Source: Pseudomonas fulva NBRC 16637 = DSM 17717 (GTDB lineage: Bacteria > Pseudomonadota > Gammaproteobacteria > Pseudomonadales > Pseudomonadaceae). From it: a stretch of 64,000 nt of DNA. The first letter of the stretch is position 1. Each line of letters begins with the position of its first letter. Made by a program: the position numbers and the translations under genes. The notes under the pieces were generated by a model, which did no database searches, was not told the origin of the DNA, and saw nothing but the letters and a program-made list of their open reading frames with translations. The DNA lies in assembly GCF_000730565.1 (NCBI RefSeq), contig NZ_BBIQ01000005.1:62001-126000 (forward strand), in the 5' to 3' direction. Positions 17,539 through 27,208 of the stretch are shown here, in pieces.

Positions 17539-19392
17539 ATGCTTCGTATCTTTGAGCGTAGGCTCGACCCTTTCCCTCCCGATGAGGTGCCGCCGCCCCC
17601 CGTTGGCCTCATGCCTTTCCTGTGGGCGTGCACCCGTGGGGCGCGCGGCTACATTCTTGCGCTGGCCCTGCTCAGCGCTAGCGTGTCCCTCTACGAAGCC
17701 TGGCTGTTCAGCTTCCTCGGCCAGGTGGTGGACCTGCTGTCAGCCTGGCAGGCCGGCGACACCGCTGCCGCCCAGGAAAGCCACGTGTTGTGGGGCATTG
17801 GCATCGTGCTGGTGATTAGCATCGGCCTGGTGGCGCTACGCACCATGGTCCAGCACCAGGTGCTGGCCATCAACCTGCCGCTGCGACTGCGCTGGGATTT
17901 TCACCGGCTGATGCTGCGCCAGAGCCTGTCGTTCTTCTCCGACGAGTTTTCAGGGCGCGTCACCACCAAGGTCATGCAGACTGCACTGGCCGTGCGCGAG
18001 GTGCTGTTCACGGTCATCGAGATCCTGCCCGGCATTGGCGTTTATTTCATCGCCATCATCGCCCTGGCCGGCGGCTTTGCCTTGAAACTCATGCTGCCGT
18101 TCATTGCCTGGCTGGTGCTATTCGGGCTGGCGATGGTTTATTTCGTTCCACGCCTGGGCGCAGTAGGCGAAGAGCAGGCCCACGCGCGGTCGTCGATGAC
18201 CGGGCGCATTTCCGACGCCTACACCAACATCACTACAGTCAAGTTGTTCTCGCACTCCAAGCGCGAAGCCCATTTCGCCCGAGCGGCCATGGAGGACTTC
18301 AAGCAGACCGGTTTCCGGCAGATGCGTCTGGTGAGCCAGTTCGAGATCGTCAACCAGGCGTTGGTGGTAGGGCTTATCCTTGGTGCAGGCGGTTATGCGC
18401 TGTGGCTGTGGCATCAGGGCCAAGTGGGCACCGGCGCTGTGGCGGCCATCACTGCCATGGCCCTGCGCATCAATGGCATGTCGCACTGGATCATGTGGCA
18501 GATGACCTCACTGTTCGAAAATATCGGCACACTGCAGGACGGCATGGCCACCCTGACGCGCGGTCCAAAAGTGCAGGACGCCCCGGACGCCACCGCTCTG
18601 GTGACCCGTGGTGGCGCAGTGACATTCGACAAGGTCAGTTTCAACTACAACGGTGAGCGCCAGGTACTGACCGACCTCAGTCTGGACATCAAGCCGGGTG
18701 AGAAAGTGGGCCTGGTCGGCCGCTCCGGTGCTGGCAAGTCGACGCTGATCAACCTGCTGCTGCGCTTTTACGACGTGGACAGTGGCCAGATCCGTATCGA
18801 TGGCCAGGATGTAGCCAAGGTCACCCAGGACAGCCTGCGCAGCGCCATCGGCATGGTGACACAGGATACGTCACTGCTGCATCGCACCATACGCGAGAAC
18901 ATCGCCTATGGACGGCCGGACGCCACCGACGCGCAAATCCAGGCCGCCGCCCGCGATGCGCAAGCCGACGGGTTCATCAGCCAGCTCAGCGACCAACAGG
19001 GCCGCACCGGTTACGACACCATGGTCGGTGAGCGCGGTATCAAGCTGTCCGGTGGGCAACGTCAGCGCATCGCCATCGCCCGGGTGATGCTCAAGAACGC
19101 ACCTATCCTGCTGCTTGACGAGGCAACCAGTGCACTGGATTCGGAGGTAGAGGTCGCCATCCAGGAAAGCCTGGACGAGATGATGGAGGGCAAGACTGTA
19201 ATTGCGATTGCCCATCGACTGTCTACGATCGCCGCCATGGATCGTCTGATCGTGATGGATGAAGGGCGCATCATCGAGCAAGGCACCCACGCCCAGCTGC
19301 TCGAGAAAAACGGCACCTACGCGCGCCTGTGGCAGCACCAGAGCGGTGGTTTCCTTGGCGAAGACCAGGGTATGGCGCACGCGCTCAACTGA
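17539..19392 (+). CDS. ABC exporter, fused membrane and ATPase domains (MsbA/MdlB type)
   Basis: The 617-residue half-transporter has six membrane helices (about 30-340) and a nucleotide-binding domain (about 375-605) with Walker A GRSGAGKSTL, signature LSGGQRQRIAIARV, Walker B ILLLDEATSALD and the switch IAIAHRLST. It should act as a homodimer exporting lipid, peptide or drug. The start at 17539 is supported by CCGGAGACACTGC; an in-frame ATG at 17452 gives a hydrophilic extension without support. A hairpin follows the stop. Confidence 0.9.
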   Translation: MLRIFERRLDPFPPDEVPPPPVGLMPFLWACTRGARGYILALALLSASVSLYEAWLFSFLGQVVDLLSAWQAGDTAAAQESHVLWGIGIVLVISIGLVALRTMVQHQVLAINLPLRLRWDFHRLMLRQSLSFFSDEFSGRVTTKVMQTALAVREVLFTVIEILPGIGVYFIAIIALAGGFALKLMLPFIAWLVLFGLAMVYFVPRLGAVGEEQAHARSSMTGRISDAYTNITTVKLFSHSKREAHFARAAMEDFKQTGFRQMRLVSQFEIVNQALVVGLILGAGGYALWLWHQGQVGTGAVAAITAMALRINGMSHWIMWQMTSLFENIGTLQDGMATLTRGPKVQDAPDATALVTRGGAVTFDKVSFNYNGERQVLTDLSLDIKPGEKVGLVGRSGAGKSTLINLLLRFYDVDSGQIRIDGQDVAKVTQDSLRSAIGMVTQDTSLLHRTIRENIAYGRPDATDAQIQAAARDAQADGFISQLSDQQGRTGYDTMVGERGIKLSGGQRQRIAIARVMLKNAPILLLDEATSALDSEVEVAIQESLDEMMEGKTVIAIAHRLSTIAAMDRLIVMDEGRIIEQGTHAQLLEKNGTYARLWQHQSGGFLGEDQGMAHALN

Positions 19393-19442
19393 GTGGGCGC
19401 ACGCTGACCCGTTGCCTGGACGGATGATGTTCGAGCGTTAAC

Positions 19443-19476
19443 CCATCGCCCCTGTGTCGTTGATCGGGGGCGATGG
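19443..19476 (+). terminator. Hairpin after the ABC exporter gene
   Basis: CCATCGCCCC (19443-19452) pairs with GGGGCGATGG (19467-19476) over 10 perfect base pairs with a 14-nt loop. There is no U-run, so termination is inferred from position only. Confidence 0.4.
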
Positions 19477-19620
19477 CGTTGCAAGTACGAAGACACCGTT
19501 TGCGCTCGTCGCTTGCCTCACGGGTATGAATGACTTGGTTCAAAACCTGCGAAACGGTATCCTCCGGTAGCTTAAAGCCACCAGTTAGGCATTCATTGTC
19601 TGCCCCTCAAGGAAGAGCCT

Positions 19621-20157
19621 TTGCCCAGTCAGTCATCGCGTCACACCATCGCCCGCCAGTGGGAACTCCTCAAGCTCCTTCCGGGCCGCGATCCCGGCAT
19701 GAGCTGCACGCAGTTACAGGCGGCACTGTCGAGCGCGGGCCATGCCACGACCAAGCGTACGGTCGAGCGTGACCTGGTGGAGCTGGCAGGACTGTTCCCG
19801 TTGCAGTGCAACAGCGCGTGCATGCCGTATAGCTGGCACTGGCAGCCCGGACGCAAATTGCGCGATGGGGCACCGCCCGCGCCAGGAGATGCGCCCGCTC
19901 AAGTGGAATTGCACGCCTGGGTGGACGAGTCGCTCTACCATCATCTGGAGATGCATCCGCTGGGCACAGGTATGCGCCTCACATGCCTGCCCAACGGCGG
20001 TGCCATCCTGGTCACAACGGTAGCGGATGATCGAGCGTTGATGGGCTGGCTGCTGTCCCAGGCCGGAGCGATCCGCGTTCAGGGGCCGCAATCGGTGCGC
20101 CTGGCCTTGCTGGAGCACTTGCGTCAGAGCCTGGCACTGCACGACACCGGCGCTTGA
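19621..20157 (+). CDS. Shortened WYL-type regulator: HTH joined to WCX domain
   Basis: The 178-residue protein begins SSRHTIARQWELLKLLPGRD and continues with TTKRTVERDLVELAGLFPLQ, the DeoR/HTH_11-like DNA-binding part of Pseudomonas WYL regulators. After a short linker (to about residue 95) it runs into RLTCLPNGGAILVTTVADD and MGWLLSQAGAIRVQGP, which matches the C-terminal WCX end. The middle WYL ligand domain of the usual roughly 320-residue protein is absent. Start is TTG with AAGGAAGAG 6 bases upstream. Codon use is normal, so this looks like a functional deletion form and not a decaying gene. Confidence 0.75.
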   Translation: MPSQSSRHTIARQWELLKLLPGRDPGMSCTQLQAALSSAGHATTKRTVERDLVELAGLFPLQCNSACMPYSWHWQPGRKLRDGAPPAPGDAPAQVELHAWVDESLYHHLEMHPLGTGMRLTCLPNGGAILVTTVADDRALMGWLLSQAGAIRVQGPQSVRLALLEHLRQSLALHDTGA

Positions 20158-20164
20158 GCAATGC

Positions 20165-20887
20165 CTAGGCCGACCGCCGGCGGGACAGGCAGGCGTAACC
20201 CAGTGCCAACACGCTCAACCCCATTACAATCAACAGCCCCATCAGCTCTGTGCTGTAGCGGGCAGCCCAGGCCGGGAAGCCGGCGACCGACTGATACACC
20301 TGCACATCCGCCGTCCCCTCGGCATAGCTGATGCCTACCCCACTCTGGCGAATCTGCGAATAGTCAGCATCGAAATACACCCAGACCTTGCTGGAGCCGC
20401 CGGCCTCGATCGCCGGGATCTCGAGCTGAGCGGTGGCCGCCTCGAGCAAGGTGTCATTGCCGGCCGAATCCCGGATCTGCACCAGGCCTTTGGAGGGCAA
20501 GCGGATCCTTACCTGATCCACGGGGGCATTGCCGGTGTTCTGCAACTCGATGAGCAAGCCGGTCCGGTGGTCTACCAGGCCGGCCTCGAAAGGTTTTGCA
20601 AACAGCTGGGCATAAGGCGCCTGTGCCATCTCCACCAGCCGGTCGACCTGGTCGCGGCTCAGTTGACCTTGGCCGATCGTGTTTATGCGTGCACTCAACT
20701 GCTCGTACTTGAGCTGCTCGCTGGCTTTGCTGATACGCTCGCTGAACTGTCCCGGATAGGTCAGGTACGCGTAGGTCAGCGACGCTTCCAGGCGCGGGTT
20801 GCCCATCACTGCCTTGTAGACGAACAACAGGGCCGCCAGCCCGATCAGAACGGCTACGAGGAGTTTCCCCACCTTGTCCCAGCTCAA
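20165..20887 (-). CDS. Membrane-anchored hypothetical protein
   Basis: The 240-residue product has a membrane helix near each end (about 8-27 and 213-235) and an extracytoplasmic middle. That middle has a helical part (40-95) and a beta-rich part reading LLIELQNTGNAPVDQVRIRLP, which looks like an immunoglobulin/NEW3-type fold. The C-terminus ends in SRRRSA. Start is TTG (20887) with AAGGAAG at good spacing. It is convergent with the WYL-type gene, 7 bases apart. No family can be named. Confidence 0.7.
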   Translation of the reverse strand: MSWDKVGKLLVAVLIGLAALLFVYKAVMGNPRLEASLTYAYLTYPGQFSERISKASEQLKYEQLSARINTIGQGQLSRDQVDRLVEMAQAPYAQLFAKPFEAGLVDHRTGLLIELQNTGNAPVDQVRIRLPSKGLVQIRDSAGNDTLLEAATAQLEIPAIEAGGSSKVWVYFDADYSQIRQSGVGISYAEGTADVQVYQSVAGFPAWAARYSTELMGLLIVMGLSVLALGYACLSRRRSA

Positions 20888-20970
20888 TGCACTCTTCCTT
20901 TTGTCGAGTTACAGGCGATACGCGCCGCCAAGGGTGCCAAGTTCGCGGCCCCCAAGCAAGCGCCTGACCG

Positions 20971-21273
20971 CTATCGTTCGACATCGTCCTCACGAACATG
21001 GCGCAACGCCTGTAATTGCCCGTCGATGAGGGCCTTGGCCATTGCGGCCAGGTAGCAGGTGGCGAGCATTGCGTTCTTGCGGTCTGCAGGCTTGTCGATG
21101 GCCTTGCGGGTAAGCTCGGTGATGCAACCCATGATGACGGATGCTTCCACTAAGGCAGTACGCAAGGGCAACGCTGGCTTCATCTGGACCAGGTCGGTAC
21201 CGGCGCTCGCGAATCGACGGGTTGCGTTGACCACGGTGGGGCCTTGGGGGGGTCTGGTGATGTCATTGTCCAT
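20971..21273 (-). CDS. Small Pseudomonas-type protein (DUF3077-like)
   Basis: The 100-residue product has a pattern seen in small Pseudomonas proteins of the DUF3077 kind: a polar N-terminus, then LPLRTALVEASVIMGCITEL and a final helix AMLATCYLAAMAKALIDGQL. GGGAGCAAACAGC precedes the ATG. The 83-base gap to the membrane-anchored gene suggests possible co-transcription. The family assignment is from resemblance only. Confidence 0.55.
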   Translation of the reverse strand: MDNDITRPPQGPTVVNATRRFASAGTDLVQMKPALPLRTALVEASVIMGCITELTRKAIDKPADRKNAMLATCYLAAMAKALIDGQLQALRHVREDDVER

Positions 21274-21440
21274 GCTGTTTGCTCCCTGTCTGGAGAGCCG
21301 AGACTAGGCAGGTGCTTCCCTGAGCACAACGAGCAGCAAGTACCTGCGCGCAATTTCAGAAAGGGCCTACACGATCGCTACCTCTTGACCGTTTGCCGTC
21401 GGTCACCGAGGATCGAAGCTCCGCCTACAAGGATGTCAAC

Positions 21441-22064
21441 ATGCTGCGCATACTGGGCAAAGCCTCATCGATCAACGTACGCAAGGTACTGTGGGCGTGC
21501 GCGGAGTTCCAGGTCCCATTCGTGCGGGAGGACTGGGGAACGGGCTTCCAGGCTACCGACAGCGAAGCGTTTCTGGCGCTCAACCCCAATGCCATGGTGC
21601 CGGTCATCCAGGACGGCGACTTCACCTTGTGGGAGTCCAACAGCATCATTCGCTACCTGGCCAATTGCTATGGCCCAGCAGCCTTCTACCCGGGGGAGGC
21701 CCGTACTCGGGCCAGGATCGACCAATGGATCGACTGGCAGGCTTCGGACCTGAACGCATCCTGGCGCTACGCGTTCCTGTCGCTGGTCAGACACTCCCCC
21801 GCCCATCAAGACCCGCATGCCCTGGCCAACGCCTGTGCCGACTGGGGGCGCAATATGCTCATTCTCGAGCGCCAGTTGGCACGCACCGGCGCCTATATAG
21901 CCGGGCGTGACTTCACCCTGGCCGACATTCCCATAGGCCTGTCGGTCAACCGCTGGTTCGAAACGCCGCTCGAACACCCTCACCTGCCTGCCCTACGCGA
22001 TTATTACGAGCGCCTGAGCGAGCGCCCGGCCTATCACGAACATGGGCGTAACGGCACGCCTTGA
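21441..22064 (+). CDS. Glutathione S-transferase family protein
   Basis: The 207-residue enzyme has a thioredoxin-fold N-terminal domain ([45 protein letters not shown]) and a helical C-terminal domain ending [28 protein letters not shown] is the usual gamma-Glu-binding Glu-Ser step. It likely conjugates or reduces electrophiles with glutathione. Start at 21441 follows AAGGATGTCAAC. It is convergent with the MFS gene, 32 bases apart. Confidence 0.88.
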   Translation: MLRILGKASSINVRKVLWACAEFQVPFVREDWGTGFQATDSEAFLALNPNAMVPVIQDGDFTLWESNSIIRYLANCYGPAAFYPGEARTRARIDQWIDWQASDLNASWRYAFLSLVRHSPAHQDPHALANACADWGRNMLILERQLARTGAYIAGRDFTLADIPIGLSVNRWFETPLEHPHLPALRDYYERLSERPAYHEHGRNGTP

Positions 22065-22096
22065 CAGCTAGCACAGCCTTCGCGAAGGCGCATGCC

Positions 22097-23266
22097 TCAG
22101 GCCGCGACCTGGGTAACCTGGTGACGACCACGCCAGGCGAACGTCAGCACCATTATCAAGCCCAGCGCTGCGGTGCCTGCGCCCGCCAGCGCGATGGCCG
22201 AGTAACCGAGGCCGCCATTGATCACGGCGCCCCCCAATGCAGCGCCGATGGCGTTGCCCAGGTTGAAAGCACCGATGTTCACGGCCGAGGCCAGGTTGGG
22301 TGCATCCTTGGCCGCCTCCATCACGCGCATCTGCAGGGGCGGAACCAGGGCGAAACTGGCTGCGCCCCAGACCAGGATGGCGCCGGCAGTAAGCAGGGAT
22401 GAGCCCATTACGAGTGGGAACACCAGCAGTACCGCGATCAATATGGCGAGCGAGACAATCAGGGTTCGATCCACGGACCGGTCCGCCGCTTTGCCGCCCC
22501 AGACGTTACCCAGGGTCAGGCCAACACCAAACAGCACCAGCATGGAGGTGACGAATGCGGTAGACGCGCCGGCTTCGTTTTGCAGGATGGGCGCAATGTA
22601 GGTGAACACCGTGAACATCGCGCTGGAGCCCACCACGGTCAGGAGCAAGGCTGCCAACACAGGCCCACGTGTCAGCACGCGTATCTCGGCCAGCGCACCG
22701 TCGCCCTTGGGCGATGGCACATTGGGCAAGGCATACCACAGCGTGGTCATCGCCACCAGGCCGAGCCCGGCTATGCCCCAGAACGCCGTGCGCCAGCCGA
22801 GCAACTCGCCGAACCAGGTTGCCAGGGGGACACCGCCGATGGTGGCCAGCGTCAGGCCCATGAACATCGCGGCCACGGCGCCGGCACGTTTCTCGGCGGG
22901 CACCACGCTGGCCGCGACGATGGCACCTATACCGAAGAAGGCGCCGTGGTTGAGGGAGGTCACTACCCGTGCGACCAACAGGCTGGCGTAGTCGCTGGCC
23001 AGGGCCGACATAAGGTTGCCCAAGGTGAAGATGGCCATCAGCCCGATCAGCAGGTATCGGCGCGGTACGCGTACGGTTGCCAGGGTCATGAGCGGGGCGC
23101 CGATCAGCACACCCAGTGCATAGGCGCTGACCAGCAGACCAGCGGCCGGAATGGACACACCCAGGTCAGTGGCAATGTTGGGCAGCATGCCCATGGGAGC
23201 AAACTCGGTAACCCCGATACCGAACGCGCCCATGGCGAGTGCTACAAGGGGTGGATTGATACGCAT
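22097..23266 (-). CDS. MFS efflux transporter (DHA1 family)
   Basis: The 389-residue, 12-helix inner-membrane protein begins MRINPPLVALAMGAFGIGVTEF, which is the signature opening of the AraJ-like drug:proton antiporters. It has VLIGAPLMTLATVRVPRRY after helix 2. AAGGAGTTAGCC precedes the ATG. A LysR gene is divergent 94 bases away, the usual arrangement of an efflux pump and its regulator. Confidence 0.9.
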   Translation of the reverse strand: MRINPPLVALAMGAFGIGVTEFAPMGMLPNIATDLGVSIPAAGLLVSAYALGVLIGAPLMTLATVRVPRRYLLIGLMAIFTLGNLMSALASDYASLLVARVVTSLNHGAFFGIGAIVAASVVPAEKRAGAVAAMFMGLTLATIGGVPLATWFGELLGWRTAFWGIAGLGLVAMTTLWYALPNVPSPKGDGALAEIRVLTRGPVLAALLLTVVGSSAMFTVFTYIAPILQNEAGASTAFVTSMLVLFGVGLTLGNVWGGKAADRSVDRTLIVSLAILIAVLLVFPLVMGSSLLTAGAILVWGAASFALVPPLQMRVMEAAKDAPNLASAVNIGAFNLGNAIGAALGGAVINGGLGYSAIALAGAGTAALGLIMVLTFAWRGRHQVTQVAA

Positions 23267-23360
23267 GGCTAACTCCTTATCTGTGCCGTGAATGCTACGA
23301 TCTGTTTCACCAAGGCACTAGATAGCGATTGTGCGAACCACCTTTGCGTACGAGGCACAA

Positions 23361-24272
23361 ATGGATCTGACAGGACGATCAGGTGAGATGGAGGTGTTCA
23401 CCCAGGTGGCGCAAGCAGGCAGCCTGTCGGCAGCCGCCCGTGCATTGGGCCTGACACCCTCTGCCGTCAGCCGCATACTGGCGCGCACCGAGCAGCGTCT
23501 TGGAACACGGCTGATGCTGCGTACCACGCGCGCGATTACCCTCACACCCGAAGGCGAGACTTATCTACGCGGGGCACGCCGCGTGCTGACAGACCTTCAG
23601 GAGGTGGAGCAGGCCATTACGGACCAGGGCGTGCCCCGTGGTCGAGTTCGCGTCAGCGCTGCACTTGGGCACGGCCGACTGCGCATCGTCCCCTTGGTGG
23701 CGGCTTTCAGCGTGCAGTACCCGCAGGTATTGGTCGACCTGACCCTGAGTGACGAAGTCGTTGATGTGCTCGGTGGCCAGGCCGATGTGGCTGTGCGCTT
23801 CGGCACGCTGCCAGACAGCTCTCTGAATGCTCGGCAAATCGATGAAACGGGCCAGGTGGTCGTGGCCTCGCCAGACTATCTGAGCCGGTGGGGAACCCCT
23901 TTGCTACCCGAGGACCTGGCAAAGCACAACTGCCTGCGATTCAACTTCAGGCGAGCCACGTCGGACTGGCCGTTCGTACGTGACGGTCGCGAGTTCGCAC
24001 TGAAGGTAAGCGGCAACATCGAGTGCAGCAGCGGCGAAGCCCTGGCCCAGTTGGCCAGGCTGGGCGCAGGCATCGCGCGGATAGGCACCTTCACCGTCGC
24101 CGATGACCTGGCCAGCGGCCGCCTGGTGTCACTGTTCGAGGCCTTCAATCCAGGTGACCGGGAGCCCATCCACGCCGTTTTCGCCGGTGGACCGAACATG
24201 CCTGCACGCGTGCGGGTGTTCGTGGACTTTCTGGTCGCTAACCATCAGGGGATGTGCACACGTCCCTCGTGA
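23361..24272 (+). CDS. LysR-family regulator, divergent from the MFS gene
   Basis: The 303-residue regulator has the N-terminal HTH at about 5-65 (FTQVAQAGSLSAAARALGLT; PSAVSRILARTEQRLG) and the CrgA/AaeR-type effector domain (VDLTLSDEVVDVLGGQADVAV). The ATG at 23361 has GAGGCACAA in front; an earlier GTG at 23331 is less likely. Likely target is the divergent MFS gene. The 3' end overlaps the convergent MBL gene by 28 bases. Confidence 0.88.
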   Translation: MDLTGRSGEMEVFTQVAQAGSLSAAARALGLTPSAVSRILARTEQRLGTRLMLRTTRAITLTPEGETYLRGARRVLTDLQEVEQAITDQGVPRGRVRVSAALGHGRLRIVPLVAAFSVQYPQVLVDLTLSDEVVDVLGGQADVAVRFGTLPDSSLNARQIDETGQVVVASPDYLSRWGTPLLPEDLAKHNCLRFNFRRATSDWPFVRDGREFALKVSGNIECSSGEALAQLARLGAGIARIGTFTVADDLASGRLVSLFEAFNPGDREPIHAVFAGGPNMPARVRVFVDFLVANHQGMCTRPS

Positions 24273-25669
24273 CCGCTCTCGCGATAGCGCGCTTGCAGAA
24301 CGCCGGCCAGGCACTGCTTGGCCTCAGGCTCTCCGTGTATCAGGCGAATATGCGACGGCCAAACCTGCATTCGCGTGACGAAACCGACCAGATCCGCCTG
24401 GTCGGCATGGGCTGAGTAGCCCTCCACACGCTCGATCCCGGCACGAATGTCTATGCGTTCGCCGTCCAGCATGACGTACCCGCCTTCCGGGCCGTGGGTC
24501 AGGATGTCCCGGCCAGGTGTGCCATGGGCCTGGTAACCGACGAAGACCACATCGTGCCGGGCATCACCTAGCATCGCCTTGAGGTAGTTGACGATACGCC
24601 CGCCCGAGCACATGCCATTGCCCGCGATGACGATCGCCGGCCGAGCCGTTTCGGCCAGGTGCTGAACGATGCGTTGGTGCTCCTCATGGCTGTCGATGGT
24701 GATCAGTTGCTTGAAGGACAGGGGTTTGCGCCCTTCCTTGATACGGTCCTGGGCCGATTCGTCCCAATACCCTTGCAAGCCCTTGTAGACCTGCGTGAAG
24801 CGGCTAGCCAGCGGTGAATCGAGAATAATCGGCAAGTGTGGCCAATCCACTTCCGGGCCGCTGTTGGCCTGATCGTTTCCCGCCAATTCGTGCTCGTGGA
24901 GGATTTCTTCTAGCTCGTAGAGCAAGTCCTGGGTGCGGCCGATGCAGAAAGAAGGGATCAGCACCGTACCCTGGTCTTTCAGCGCGCGCTCGATGACGGC
25001 CTGCAAGCGTTCACGCCGGTGCTTCCGGTCGGTATGCCGACGGTCACCGTAGGTGCTTTCCAGAATCAGCAGGTCAGCCCGCTCGGGAGGCGTCAGGTCT
25101 GGCAACAGTGGCGAATGCGGCGCCCCCAGATCACCACTGAAGACCACCCGTTGGGCAGTGGCGCCTGGCCTTTGCATGTCGAGTTCCACATACGCCGAAC
25201 CCAGCACATGGCCGGCCGGTTGCAGCCTGACCTTGCAGTGGGCAGCCTCGGTTTCGTGAAGCGTGAACCAGTTGCCGTAGGGCAAGGCGATGGTGCGCTG
25301 CTCCACAACCTTGAGATAGCGTTCCAGTTGCTCGGGATCGTCACTGATACCGAGCCGGAACGCGTCTTCGAGTACGATGGGCAACAACTGAGCTGACGGT
25401 TCGCTACACAGGATCGGTCCCTCGAAACCCGCAGCCAGCAGATGAGGGATTCGCCCAACGTGATCCAGGTGTACATGCGTCACGATCAGGGCCTTGACGC
25501 CATCGATGGCGAAGTCGAGGGCCAAGCCCTCCCCGCCTTGATCTTCGTCCTCGCCTTGAAAGGCGCCGCAGTCGATCAGCAAGCTGGCCGTCTGCTTCAT
25601 CCAGACTTGATGGCAGGAGCCGGTCACGCCCTCGCGGGCGCCGTGGTGAATGATTTCTGGGTGGTCCAT
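24245..25669 (-). CDS. Metallo-beta-lactamase/beta-CASP RNA-processing exonuclease-like protein
   Basis: The 474-residue protein has HVHLDHVGRIPHL (HxHxDH zinc site), LGSAYVELD and FSGDLGAP in the MBL half, a beta-CASP insert with LILESTYGDRRH and IVIAGNGMCSGGRIVNYL, and a late YSAHADQADLVGFV and IRLIHGEPEAKQCL. This is the architecture of CPSF73/RNase J-related nucleases, so RNA processing is likely. I took the ATG at 25669; a GTG 39 bases upstream is possible. It overlaps the convergent LysR gene. Confidence 0.9.
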   Translation of the reverse strand: MDHPEIIHHGAREGVTGSCHQVWMKQTASLLIDCGAFQGEDEDQGGEGLALDFAIDGVKALIVTHVHLDHVGRIPHLLAAGFEGPILCSEPSAQLLPIVLEDAFRLGISDDPEQLERYLKVVEQRTIALPYGNWFTLHETEAAHCKVRLQPAGHVLGSAYVELDMQRPGATAQRVVFSGDLGAPHSPLLPDLTPPERADLLILESTYGDRRHTDRKHRRERLQAVIERALKDQGTVLIPSFCIGRTQDLLYELEEILHEHELAGNDQANSGPEVDWPHLPIILDSPLASRFTQVYKGLQGYWDESAQDRIKEGRKPLSFKQLITIDSHEEHQRIVQHLAETARPAIVIAGNGMCSGGRIVNYLKAMLGDARHDVVFVGYQAHGTPGRDILTHGPEGGYVMLDGERIDIRAGIERVEGYSAHADQADLVGFVTRMQVWPSHIRLIHGEPEAKQCLAGVLQARYRESGHEGRVHIP

Positions 25670-25775
25670 GATGGCTAGCCTGCTTGAGCCTGGAGTAACG
25701 TTGGGCACTGCCCGATTGACGAGGGTTCAGAAAAGCTCGGGCGTCAGGGTTCGCGGGCCTACCCAGGCGCAAGGC

Positions 25776-27185
25776 TCAGGCATTCAGAGCCCGCGCCAGT
25801 ACCTCGTAGATTTTCCCGTCGGCTGACTGCGCAACATTGAAACGCACATAATCGCCTGCCGTCTGGGACTGGCTGAACGCGTTCCCAGGCGCCAGCACCA
25901 CGCCATTGTTCAAGCACACCTTGGCCAACGCGGCCGCGTCCTTGCCCTGCGGCAGACGGCACCACAGGTACAGCCCTGCCTGTGGCATCAGCCAGGGAAT
26001 GATGCCGAGCGCTTTGAGCTTTTCAGCCGTTCTGTCCCTTTCGATGGCAAGGCGCATCCTCACGGTCTCCATGTGCTTGCGGTAGCCGCTGCTGGTGATC
26101 GCATGGTGAACGATGTCCGCTGCCAGACGACCGCCTCCGAAGGTGGTGGCGATCTTCAGGTCGACCAGGCTCTGGATCCAGTCATGACGTGCGGCGATAT
26201 ACCCACACCTGACCGAAGCGGAGACGGTCTTGGAGAAACTGCCAATCTGGATGACCCGGGCCAGACCATCGAAGGCTGCGAGCCTGGGCGCTGGCGTATG
26301 CTCGAAATCGGCGAAAACGTCGTCCTCGACGATCAACAGGCCCGAGGCCTCAGCGAGCTTGAGCAGCCGGTGCGCAGTGCCCGGTGACAGGGAGGCACCT
26401 GTTGGGTTGTGAATGCCGGAATTGGTGATGTAGAGCCGTGGCGAATGCGCCGCCAGGGCAGCACCGAATGCATCGATATCCGGGCCGGTAGGGGTCTGAC
26501 GCACACCGACGATGTTGACACTGTGGGCCCTGAGCAAGGCATGGAAGTTGAAATAACAGGGATCGTCGAGCAGTACGGTGTCACCAGGTTGGAGCAGAAA
26601 ACGGCAGATCAGGTCGATGGCGTGCGTGCCGGACTCTGTGAGCATGACCTGCTCCGCCGGTGCGTCGATGCCAAAGCCGGCCAGTCGCCGCGACAGAAAA
26701 TCGCGCAGCGGCCGATGGCCCTGCGGCGATGCGTACTCAACCACCTGCTCGGCTTGCGAGCGCGCCGTAGCCCGGAGCGCCTTGCGCACTCCAGCCTCGA
26801 ACATCCAGTGCGCAGGAAGCCAGCCGCAGCCAGGTTTCAACAGGTCGCCAGCGGGTTCCAGCGCCTGGCGAGAAATCCACAGTGGATCGACCTCATGCTC
26901 AAGCTTGGGTCCCAGCTCGGTCAGCACCAAGGGCGCCGCGCCCCCTGCCACATAAAACCCGGCGCCACGGCGGGCATGGAGTACCCCTCCGGCCACCAGT
27001 CGTTCGTAGGCTTCGACCACGGTCGACACCGAGATCTGCATGCTCTGCGCCATTGCCCGTACTGAAGGTATCCGCGCACCGGGCAAATAGGTACGGGCCG
27101 CGATGCGGGCATGGATTTCAGCCATGACTTTTGCAATGCGCGTGCTGTGCTCTTTCACTGGATTCTTCCCACCTGTACTGCCCAT
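25776..27185 (-). CDS. MocR-type regulator (GntR HTH + aminotransferase-like domain)
   Basis: The 469-residue protein joins a GntR winged helix (about 10-80; YLPGARIPSVRAMAQSMQIS then VSTVVEAYERLVAGG) to a fold-type I PLP domain with SFSKTVSASVRCGY holding the Lys for PLP. MocR proteins sense PLP or amino-acid-like effectors. The gene is divergent from an EamA exporter gene 98 bases away, and the shared gap carries three TGTAC repeats, so it likely controls that transporter and itself. Confidence 0.9.
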   Translation of the reverse strand: MGSTGGKNPVKEHSTRIAKVMAEIHARIAARTYLPGARIPSVRAMAQSMQISVSTVVEAYERLVAGGVLHARRGAGFYVAGGAAPLVLTELGPKLEHEVDPLWISRQALEPAGDLLKPGCGWLPAHWMFEAGVRKALRATARSQAEQVVEYASPQGHRPLRDFLSRRLAGFGIDAPAEQVMLTESGTHAIDLICRFLLQPGDTVLLDDPCYFNFHALLRAHSVNIVGVRQTPTGPDIDAFGAALAAHSPRLYITNSGIHNPTGASLSPGTAHRLLKLAEASGLLIVEDDVFADFEHTPAPRLAAFDGLARVIQIGSFSKTVSASVRCGYIAARHDWIQSLVDLKIATTFGGGRLAADIVHHAITSSGYRKHMETVRMRLAIERDRTAEKLKALGIIPWLMPQAGLYLWCRLPQGKDAAALAKVCLNNGVVLAPGNAFSQSQTAGDYVRFNVAQSADGKIYEVLARALNA

Positions 27186-27208
27186 CAATACCTAACAGTT
27201 CCGCCAAA

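Noticed and set aside
23267..23360. Specific LysR T-N11-A operator between the MFS and LysR genes
   Set aside because: Only a loose GATCT...AGAT inverted repeat is visible; not distinct enough to call a site.
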